A DNA stretch of 9,216 bases, from assembly GCA_025352845.1 (NCBI GenBank), contig JANXSC010000573.1, forward strand, positions 1 through 9,216. The letters run 5' to 3'. The notes beneath the pieces are model-generated. The model was not told where the DNA came from and ran no database searches. It saw nothing but the letters and a program-made list of their open reading frames with translations. The position numbers and the translations under genes are program-made. The stretch's first letter is position 1; each line of letters starts with the position of its first letter. Below, one piece after another: positions 1 through 5,278 of the stretch. The DNA comes from Opitutaceae bacterium. GTDB lineage: Bacteria > Verrucomicrobiota > Verrucomicrobiia > Opitutales > Opitutaceae.

Positions 1-179
1 ATCAGGGCCGCGCGCGCCGCGAGGTCGGGCCACGCGGCCGGCTTGGTGGGCTGCGGTGCGGGCGTCAGGCGCGCCACCGTGCGCATGCGCCGCGTGATTT
101 GCAGCGTCTCGCCGCGTTCGACACGGCCCAACGCCCGCTTCAGGTTTTTTTGCAGCTCGCGCACGGTCACGGTGGTCAT
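1..179 (-). CDS. Phd/YefM-family antitoxin, partial (C-terminus beyond window)
   Basis: Reading leftward from an ATG at 179-177, 59 codons stay open to the window edge and the stop lies outside. The start of the protein reads MTTVTVRELQKNLKRAL, followed by GRVERGETLQITRR and then TVARLTP. This is the usual Phd/YefM pattern: a beta strand, a helix with a conserved Asn-Leu pair, a V-x-x-GE turn, an ITRR strand and an A-R-L-x-P strand. Known family members bind their own promoter as dimers and neutralise a cognate toxin, usually through the C-terminal part, which is not visible here. In most such operons the toxin gene lies downstream, which would be left of this window. About 37 in-frame codons upstream of the ATG are also open but contain no ATG or GTG, so 179 is the chosen start. 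I am confident of the family and cannot tell the toxin partner. Confidence 0.75.
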   Translation of the reverse strand, partial: MTTVTVRELQKNLKRALGRVERGETLQITRRMRTVARLTPAPQPTKPAAWPDLAARAAL

Positions 180-291
180 GGCTGGCAAAATGCCGGACGT
201 CGACGAGGCGTCAAATTCAAAGCTGGCATCGCCGAGCTCGAATGCTTCTGGCGTGAAGCGCGGCGGTGGTGCTGCTTGGAGCGTCGGATGA

Positions 292-561
292 CTACTTGTG
301 CGTCTTCGCGGAGAAGCCCTCTGGCAGCCACATATTGACCGGTAGCCAAGTCTCGTTGCCATCCTTGTGATGGCACACGACGACCGCTCCGTCCTGTCCG
401 AGCGAAAAACGCGAGAGGGGTGCGGTGGACTTAAAATCGCCGTCGGGAATTTGAGCGAGGGCGATGCCGTTCTGATAAGCGCCTGCCGACAGGCAAAGCC
501 GCCCGGCGCTGGCGTCATACCAGACCTTCTCGGTCACGAGATCAGCGGCGGAAAAATCCAC
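292..561 (-). CDS. Hypothetical 89-residue protein paired with a DUF4160-like gene
   Basis: An 89-codon frame starts with GTG at 561-559 and ends with TAG at 292-294. The next in-frame upstream codons contain a stop and no better start. It overlaps the 3' end of the frameshifted DUF4160-like gene by 20 bp, which suggests translational coupling between the two. The protein is small and soluble, with no signal peptide or membrane segment. It is rich in short beta-like stretches: a VWYDASAGRLCLS segment near the N-terminus, GQDGAVVVCHH in the middle and a WLPVNMWLPEGF segment near the C-terminus. DUF4160 genes are often followed by a DUF2442 gene, but I do not see the DUF2442 signature clearly, so no family is assigned. 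Its function is unknown, and a two-gene toxin-antitoxin-like or regulatory pair is only a guess. Composition is somewhat less GC-rich than holA or the envelope operon. Confidence 0.6.
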   Translation of the reverse strand: MDFSAADLVTEKVWYDASAGRLCLSAGAYQNGIALAQIPDGDFKSTAPLSRFSLGQDGAVVVCHHKDGNETWLPVNMWLPEGFSAKTHK

Positions 562-756
562 GTTTATTGAGTGTTTGGATTAACTCGGCGAGGGCTTCGC
601 GCAACTGCCCATTCAACTCCGATTCCAAGCCGCAAATCGGTCCGGTGACGGAATCATAAACCCGATTTCGCGTCCACCGTGATAGACGTGGATGTGGCGG
701 CCGCCGTGATCGGCGCTCGTGAACTGCATGATGTAGCCATTGATCTTCCGCCGCAT
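542..756 (-). pseudogene. DUF4160-like gene with a single-base frameshift
   Basis: From an ATG at 756-754 the frame reads MRRKINGYIMQF, then SADHGGRHIHVYHGGREIG. The H-x-H-V-Y block followed by a GGREIG turn is the DUF4160 pattern. After codon 32 (GGG at 663-661) this frame soon ends with TGA at 613-615, giving only 47 residues. The neighbouring frame from the same point reads VYDSVTGPICGLESELNG and ends in RGFFRR with TGA at 542-544. That continuation resembles the expected C-terminal part of such proteins (L-E-x-x-L-N-x-x-L-x-x-A-L-x-x-L). One extra G in the GGG run at 661-663 would restore a 71-residue protein, so a G4-to-G3 deletion is the simplest explanation. The gene starts just 18 bp after the stop of the holA tail remnant, consistent with an ancestral order of holA, this gene, then the 89-residue gene. 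A sequencing error in the G run is the alternative. Confidence 0.6.
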
Positions 757-774
757 CGGGAGAGGTTTATTTGT

Positions 775-891
775 TCATGCCGCCAGACACCGCACCGCCA
801 CCTCGCGCAGGACTTCTTCCTGCTCGTCGGGGCGGCGGATGATTTCCTCGAAGGCGGCGATCAGTTCCTGCTGGTTGTCGATCAGGCGGCG
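775..891 (-). repeat. Orphan holA 3' tail (left direct repeat, att-like)
   Basis: These 39 codons would encode the last 38 HolA residues (from RRLIDNQQELIAAFEE to VRCLAA) plus TGA at 775-777. They have no upstream coding region: from 892 rightward the sequence bears no resemblance to holA. Compared with the copy at 4028-4144 it differs at 778, 796, 799, 802 and 817, each at the third position of an Ala, Val or Glu codon. The conserved coding sense implies this tail was once part of a functional holA. I read it as the displaced native tail. Confidence 0.85.
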
Positions 892-920
892 TCGTGAAAT
901 GGCGGGTGGTGACGGGAGCT

Positions 921-1853
921 TCATGGAGCCTGACAAGCCATGGTGGATCTTTCGCGCACCCGCCGCGTTAATTGGCTCAAGCTTCGGTTCATCGAGGCGA
1001 CTCGTGACGTTTTGGGAACATTCAGGTGCTCGGAAAAGATCATTACCTCCCGCCCGCGATATGCCTGTCCCGCGCTATACTGGAGACCATAAGTGATGCG
1101 CTTTGGCTGGGTGGCATAAAGGCGGAGAATTGCGGGAGCTGTGTCGTAAGAAATGACCCACGGCTGTTGGATCGATGTCTGCACGAGAGCGGCAACGCGT
1201 TTGTGGTCTTCGGGCGCGTAGTGGTGGAGGTAGAGGCGATTGCCCTGAACATAGTAGGGCGGGTCGAGATAAACCAGTGAAGTAGCCGGTAACTTAGGGA
1301 GGCGATCCTTGATGAAAATCTCGGCGTCAAACTGAGTGAGACTGATGCGGCTCTTCCATGAGGCGATCACTTCAATGCGCCGGACGAGCTCGGACTTGTT
1401 GAACCTTGCGTCGATCTTCCATTTCCCGGTCTGCCGTAGTCCCCCAATTACTCCGCCATTGGGTATGCCAGAGCGATTGCATCGGTTGAGATAGAAGAAG
1501 GCAAAACCCACAGACAGGAGATCAAATTCCGATTCGCGCCGCAAAATCTCCCGTTGCATGCGCCACTCTTTGATCGAAAGAGTCGCGTTCTGAATCAGGT
1601 CAACAAGTGACTCCGTGTGGTTAAGCACACTGTCCCAGAACGCGAAAATCGCACGACTGGCGTCGTTAAGGTGAACTCTGGCGACGGCATTCTTTCGCAG
1701 GAGTTCGAGCGCAATTCCGGCTCCACCGGCATAGGGCTCCGCGTAGTCGCCTCCGGTCAACGGGTTTGCTTTCAGCAGTTCCTCGAAAAAATTCGCCAGA
1801 CGCTGCTTTCCGCCCGGGTAACGCAAAGGTGTTTGGTAGCGGGGCGCGCTCAT
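921..1853 (-). CDS. D12-class N6-adenine DNA methyltransferase
   Basis: A 310-residue protein of the D12 (Dam-like) group, which moves a methyl group from S-adenosylmethionine to the N6 of adenine in a short DNA target. Visible motifs are an N-terminal LRYPGGK block (residues 10-16, the D12 F/L-x-Y/W-x-G-G-K element), the SAM-binding EPYAGGAG loop (39-46), LND (62-64), the typical D12 FFYLNRCNRSGI segment (119-130), and the catalytic DPPYY motif (197-201). The length is normal for the family and no key motif is missing. The ATG at 1853-1851 places these motifs at the usual distance from the N-terminus. A longer frame starting at 1910 only overlaps the upstream gene. The gene starts 8 bp after the stop of the putative nuclease gene, so the two are very likely one transcript. 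In a restriction-modification reading it would protect host DNA. Its target sequence cannot be read from the protein. Confidence 0.9.
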   Translation of the reverse strand: MSAPRYQTPLRYPGGKQRLANFFEELLKANPLTGGDYAEPYAGGAGIALELLRKNAVARVHLNDASRAIFAFWDSVLNHTESLVDLIQNATLSIKEWRMQREILRRESEFDLLSVGFAFFYLNRCNRSGIPNGGVIGGLRQTGKWKIDARFNKSELVRRIEVIASWKSRISLTQFDAEIFIKDRLPKLPATSLVYLDPPYYVQGNRLYLHHYAPEDHKRVAALVQTSIQQPWVISYDTAPAILRLYATQPKRITYGLQYSAGQAYRGREVMIFSEHLNVPKTSRVASMNRSLSQLTRRVRERSTMACQAP

Positions 1854-1861
1854 GGTAATTT

Positions 1862-2812
1862 TTAGCAGATGGCGCGGGCGCCACAATCGATCAAAGCAGA
1901 GTCCATCCAAGCCGAGTAATCCTTCTGTTTCGGCCCGAGGGATGCGAAATTTGGGATCAGGGCTGCAATACGGCAGCGATCGAAAACCAGCGTCACTTTG
2001 CTCAGTCCCACAAAATCGGCCTCAGCCATCATGCGCGGCATGAAGAGAGAGCCCAGCACCGCTCCCGTATCGAAGCCGATCCATTTACCGAGAAAGGCGA
2101 GCGGTTGAGGAGCTTTGCTATCCCAATTGGCACCTCCGGCACATTGGCCGAACAGGCAAACGTAGTTGCTGCGGTTGTCGGGAAACGGGCGCCATGCGAA
2201 CACGTCGAGACCATCGTCTTTCTCCGCCCGCGAAATGATGCGGGTTAATGGTTGGCCGCCAGTCGCGGAGACAAGAGCGGCCAACGCGCGCTGAAAATTA
2301 CTTTTGTCGGGCCGGGGAAAGGCAAAGTGGAAGGTCTTTGCTTTCTCGCCAAGGTATCTGCCGGCGCTTTCCACGGACAATCTCTCGAATAGTCGGGCGT
2401 TGTAGAGGCGGCCCGCACGTGTGGCCAAACTGGATTCGCCCGAATACCCGCACAATAGCCGCTGGAAGACATAGACCGACGATTTCCATCCGGCACGAAG
2501 CGTCACGGACGTGCCAACCTTGTTGACCACGTAAGGATAGGTTTCCTCGCCGCAGGCGGACTCGCGCCACTGAAGGGCGTCCATCACGCGGTCCAACTGG
2601 TCGATGTAGTCGCGTGGCTCAACATTGACCTCATCGGTCTCGTCACCGGCCTCGTCGAGTGCTTCGGCGTTTCCCGCGATGTGGAGCGTTTGAGCTAGTT
2701 CTCGCAGGCTGGCCGTGCCGTTCTCCGAACGGATTGCCTCAAGTTCCATCCAATCGGCTAGCGTTTCGGTATCGTCGCTTAGCCGGGGCGTATAGTGGCG
2801 GAAGGTGGCCAT
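1862..2812 (-). CDS. Putative PD-(D/E)xK-like nuclease of a defence-type cassette
   Basis: A 316-residue protein, using the ATG at 2812-2810, 4 bp after the ParB-like gene's stop. An upstream GTG at 2845 would overlap that gene and is less likely. The N-terminal half is mostly helical and includes an acidic stretch (about residues 50-66) and an LFERLSVESAGRYLG block (141-155). The most telling segment is DGLDVFAWRPF (200-210) followed by CLFGQCAGGANWDSK (219-233). A G-x-D strand followed by a strand ending in Gln and then a G-x-N-W-x-x-K turn resembles the core of PD-(D/E)xK-fold restriction enzymes. D203, Q223 and K233 would be candidate active-site residues, although a canonical Q-x-K is not present (it reads Q-C-A). 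I have a recollection of similar uncharacterised proteins with this QC-x-x-G-x-x-W pattern but no family name. The position next to a methyltransferase supports a DNA-cleaving role. The nuclease activity is inferred and an inactive or non-nuclease role is possible. Confidence 0.55.
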   Translation of the reverse strand: MATFRHYTPRLSDDTETLADWMELEAIRSENGTASLRELAQTLHIAGNAEALDEAGDETDEVNVEPRDYIDQLDRVMDALQWRESACGEETYPYVVNKVGTSVTLRAGWKSSVYVFQRLLCGYSGESSLATRAGRLYNARLFERLSVESAGRYLGEKAKTFHFAFPRPDKSNFQRALAALVSATGGQPLTRIISRAEKDDGLDVFAWRPFPDNRSNYVCLFGQCAGGANWDSKAPQPLAFLGKWIGFDTGAVLGSLFMPRMMAEADFVGLSKVTLVFDRCRIAALIPNFASLGPKQKDYSAWMDSALIDCGARAIC

Positions 2813-2816
2813 CGTC

Positions 2817-3950
2817 TCAACCGACGGCACCGCGGCGGGGACCACCCTTTATTTTCCGCTCAATTTCTTCAAGGATGGCGACAGCCAGTCCGACCGCCTG
2901 TTGGGCCGCGTCTTGCTCACTGCGGTCCCCTTTGGCTCCGATGGCACACACGGCGTTGGCGTTCTTCAAGTTTGAGAGTGATTGGGCCAAGGCATCGTCG
3001 AAGAGTCGCTTGTTGCCCAAGCTGGCGTCGCGCGCGACCTGCAAAGTTAAACCGGCACGAAGCGCTTTGACGCCGGATTCCTTTCCCAAGGCAGTTTCCA
3101 AATCCCGCAGATCCGGGTTCTGACTCCTGATGAGGGGCTTGATCGGTTCGGGCTTCGTTTGGCCAAATAGCCAGAGACACAAATCACCAAGTTCTCGCAG
3201 GCGCGCCTTGGGAACGGGACTGCGGTTTTCGTAATCAGATTTTGCCGAAAGCCCCAAAAATTCGCGCGAATTGGGGTATTCCAAAATCGTGTAGAGATGC
3301 GAAAAGGAGAAGCGTTTGGAGAACCGGTTTGCGGCGTCGAATTTCCGCGCCTGCTCGGCCTGCTGAAGCACGCGCCAACCTTGGTAAAGGCGCTGGACGG
3401 TATCGTGGCGATCTCCGATCTGTCGGGCGATATCCTGGAGGCTGACTGCTCGTTTTTCATGCACATCGGCAATGAACTCGGCCTTGCTGATCGCGCTCCA
3501 AGGTTTCGCGCCGTTGACGTGCTTGAATCCGACAAACTGCCACAGAGCTTTTCTCGTGGTTACGATGCAGGGCAGTTCCTGTAACTTTGCGATCAGTTCG
3601 GGAGTGACGTGTTCAAATTCCTCAAACCCCGAGGCACCGACGGCTTTTCTGAAGGAGGAATCGACAATAACTTTTACGGCAAGCAGGCGACGATTACCTT
3701 CGATCACCGTGTATCTTCCCGCACTGGCGGGCTCGACCATCAGTGGTTCGTGCGGGAAAAACCCGTCCGCCGCGATGATGGACATGACGATCTCGTCCGC
3801 GTTGAGTTCCTTCCATAGGGCTTCCCCGATGGTAATTTGATCTGCGGTCTCAGCTACACTGGCTTCACGCAAACGAGGATTCTTCGGATCGAGATCGAGT
3901 TGCTTCAACTGAAGCGGCGTGGAATTCAGTTTTTCAAGGGTTGTAGGCAT
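2817..3950 (-). CDS. ParB-like N-terminal domain protein, first gene of the cassette
   Basis: A 377-residue protein starting at ATG 3950-3948. Residues about 12-95 form a ParB/sulfiredoxin-type domain: LDLDPKNPRL (18-27), a helical stretch, GFFPHEPLMV (63-72), and the box YTVIEGNRRLLAVKVI (80-95), in which EGNRR stands in for the GERR box of chromosomal ParB. Residues around 137-160 (GFKHVNGAKPWSAISKAEF) and a helix-turn-helix-like segment at 169-190 (VSLQDIARQIGDRHDTVQRL) suggest DNA binding. The C-terminal third is helical and unassigned. ParB boxes of this fold can bind CTP or ATP, but no ParA partner or parS site is seen, so plasmid partition is unlikely. It is the promoter-proximal gene of the cassette and may act as a sensor, DNA-loading factor or regulator for the nuclease and methyltransferase. 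The 77 bp between holA and this start show no convincing promoter or strong ribosome-binding site, so read-through from holA is plausible. Confidence 0.75.
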   Translation of the reverse strand: MPTTLEKLNSTPLQLKQLDLDPKNPRLREASVAETADQITIGEALWKELNADEIVMSIIAADGFFPHEPLMVEPASAGRYTVIEGNRRLLAVKVIVDSSFRKAVGASGFEEFEHVTPELIAKLQELPCIVTTRKALWQFVGFKHVNGAKPWSAISKAEFIADVHEKRAVSLQDIARQIGDRHDTVQRLYQGWRVLQQAEQARKFDAANRFSKRFSFSHLYTILEYPNSREFLGLSAKSDYENRSPVPKARLRELGDLCLWLFGQTKPEPIKPLIRSQNPDLRDLETALGKESGVKALRAGLTLQVARDASLGNKRLFDDALAQSLSNLKNANAVCAIGAKGDRSEQDAAQQAVGLAVAILEEIERKIKGGPRRGAVG

Positions 3951-4027
3951 GAGAACGAAGTTCCGGTGTAAGTCGGGTCACGCTGCCCGCGGTAAATTGG
4001 TGAGGCAACCTGATAGTCACAACTGAG

Positions 4028-4144
4028 TCACGCCGCCAGACACCGCACTGCGACTTCGCGCAGGACTTCCTCCTGCTCGTCGGGGCGGCGGATGATTTCC
4101 TCGAAGGCGGCGATCAGTTCCTGCTGGTTGTCGATCAGGCGGCG
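4028..4144 (-). repeat. holA: Functional holA 3' tail (right direct repeat, att-like)
   Basis: These are the last 39 codons of the intact holA, repeated at 775-891 in the same orientation with 112 of 117 bases identical. The sequence from 4145 rightward is ordinary holA coding sequence, whereas the matching position at 892 is unrelated element DNA. The differences lie at 4031, 4049, 4052, 4055 and 4070, between the identical 72-bp block and the stop codon. If integration happened inside the identical block, this tail came with the element. Confidence 0.85.
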
Positions 4145-5143
4145 CAGGGTGGGAAGCTTCGCGCTGCCGGCGAGCTTGCCGAGATACCACGGATTTTGCG
4201 TGAAGAGGTTGAACGAACTCTTCTCGGTCGCGCCGATGAACTTCGCGCTGTGCGCGGCCTGCGCCTTGGGAAAACCGTCGAGGCCACGCGGGCCGATGCG
4301 CACGTCGCCGGCATCAACGAGCGCGCGCACTTGAAGCAAAATGCGGTTGCGGTTTTGCAGCGCGCTGATCACGGGACGCGCGTCGCCACCGCTGAAGAAA
4401 TGCCGGTGCAGCGCGGCGAGCGTCCACTGAAGATTGCCGCTGAAAAACGCCTCCGCCGCCTCGAAGAAATCGCCCTCGGCCACGTTCGGCGTGAGCTCGG
4501 CGACGTGCGCTTCCTCGATCACGGCCCCGCCTGCCGTCGACGCGGGGTCGTCCACATAGGTCGCGAGCTTCCGCGTCTCCTCGACGATGAGTCGCGTGTT
4601 CGCGCCGACCTTGACGAGCATCAGCTCAAGCGCATTGGGTGCGAATCGGGCGCCGAGCGACTTGGCCTCGGCGAGCGCGACGCCCACGAGCGCCTCGCCA
4701 GCGTTGTCACTGTCACCGCCCACGAGCGAGAAGTCCGCGTTTTTCTCGGCCCATTTGGGAAACGAGCGCCGCCGGTCCACCGGCGCGGCGGTGATGAGGA
4801 CGGCCGTCTCGGCGGGGTTCACGCCTTCGAGGATCTGCTGGAGATCCTCGACGAGCTTGAGCGTGCTCTCGGCGCGGCCGGTCACGGTATCGGCGAGAAA
4901 GTTCACGTCCTTCAGCCACACGACACGTTGGCCGCCAAACATCGAGATCGTCTGCACGGCGTCGCGGAAACGGTTCACAGCGCTCCCCACCTCGCCGACA
5001 TTGGCGGCGAAGCCGTTGATCGTCTCGCGGGCAAACTCGTCGGTGATTGCGGCGGCCAGCGCCTCGAAACGTTCCTTGCCCAGTCGGCCGACGAGGAAGT
5101 CGTCCGCGCCGCAGATGAACGTGAAATTTTTTGCCGCCGGCAT
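4028..5143 (-). CDS. holA: DNA polymerase III delta subunit
   Basis: HolA is the clamp-loader subunit that opens the beta sliding clamp and loads it onto primed DNA during chromosome replication. The 371-residue protein begins MPAAKNFTFICGADDFLVGR, the usual delta start with a G-x-D-x-x-L turn. It continues with the AAA+-like domain (for example GQRVVWLKDVNFLADT) and the helical collar domain near the C-terminus, including a NPWYLGKLAGSA block. Length is close to normal for the family. The ATG at 5143-5141 is chosen. Another ATG four codons upstream at 5155-5153 is possible and neither has a clear Shine-Dalgarno. The chosen ATG sits in the loop and stem edge of a small perfect hairpin (5136-5141 pairing with 5146-5151), which might favour the upstream start. 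Its last 39 codons are duplicated at 775-891 and are probably element-derived. The frame stays open far upstream, antisense to the next operon, but that is not coding. Confidence 0.9.
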   Translation of the reverse strand: MPAAKNFTFICGADDFLVGRLGKERFEALAAAITDEFARETINGFAANVGEVGSAVNRFRDAVQTISMFGGQRVVWLKDVNFLADTVTGRAESTLKLVEDLQQILEGVNPAETAVLITAAPVDRRRSFPKWAEKNADFSLVGGDSDNAGEALVGVALAEAKSLGARFAPNALELMLVKVGANTRLIVEETRKLATYVDDPASTAGGAVIEEAHVAELTPNVAEGDFFEAAEAFFSGNLQWTLAALHRHFFSGGDARPVISALQNRNRILLQVRALVDAGDVRIGPRGLDGFPKAQAAHSAKFIGATEKSSFNLFTQNPWYLGKLAGSAKLPTLRRLIDNQQELIAAFEEIIRRPDEQEEVLREVAVRCLAA

Positions 5144-5278
5144 GGGCCGGCACATTGGCGGCGAAGCGCGGGCGACTGCACGAAAAAAGTGGCGGCCCGC
5201 CCGCTCCCGGATCAATGACGGTGGTCCGTTGCACGGGAGTCGGGCGGCCGCGTCCCCCTCTCGCGCACGGGCCCCACC
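5144..5278. other. Divergent spacer between holA and the envelope operon
   Basis: This 135-bp spacer should hold promoters for both divergent units. It is very GC-rich and I see no convincing -35/-10 pair on either strand, no strong Shine-Dalgarno before 5279, and no terminator-like hairpin with a T run. Confidence 0.4.

Larger units (their letters stand above)
775..4144. mobile_element. Putative integrated element at the holA 3' end, bounded by 117-bp direct repeats
   Basis: The last 39 codons of holA, including the stop, occur twice in the same orientation at 775-891 and 4028-4144. Between them are three same-strand genes that look less GC-rich than the flanks. The right copy completes a full-length holA, while the left copy is an orphan tail next to the former downstream genes. 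The five differences between copies are all synonymous and all near the stop, and the 72 bp nearest the 5' end of the repeat are identical. This fits integration by site-specific or homologous recombination in which the element supplied a new holA tail. The repeat unit plus cargo measures 3253 bp. No integrase, transposase or relaxase is visible inside, so the element is either a decayed or minimal form or moves with an enzyme supplied elsewhere. The exact crossover points are inferred. Confidence 0.7.

Noticed and set aside
655..665. Possible programmed -1 frameshift at the GGGTTTA sequence in the DUF4160-like gene.
   Set aside because: The heptamer is not in the register needed for tandem slippage (the reading codons are GGG and TTT, not GGT and TTA), so a simple base loss or sequencing error is more likely.
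1854..1910. An earlier start for the methyltransferase at 1910, adding 19 residues.
   Set aside because: The extra residues only re-read the 3' end of the upstream gene in another frame, and the LRYPGGK motif is correctly placed from the ATG at 1853.
3951..4027. TTGTGA and CAATTT spaced 17 bp apart on the minus strand as a promoter for the ParB-like gene.
   Set aside because: The match to a sigma-70 type -10 box is poor and the promoter consensus of this organism is unknown.
5136..5151. Perfect 6-bp GCCGGC hairpin around the holA start codon as a regulatory element.
   Set aside because: Short GC hairpins are expected by chance in such GC-rich DNA, so it only bears on which of two nearby ATGs is used.
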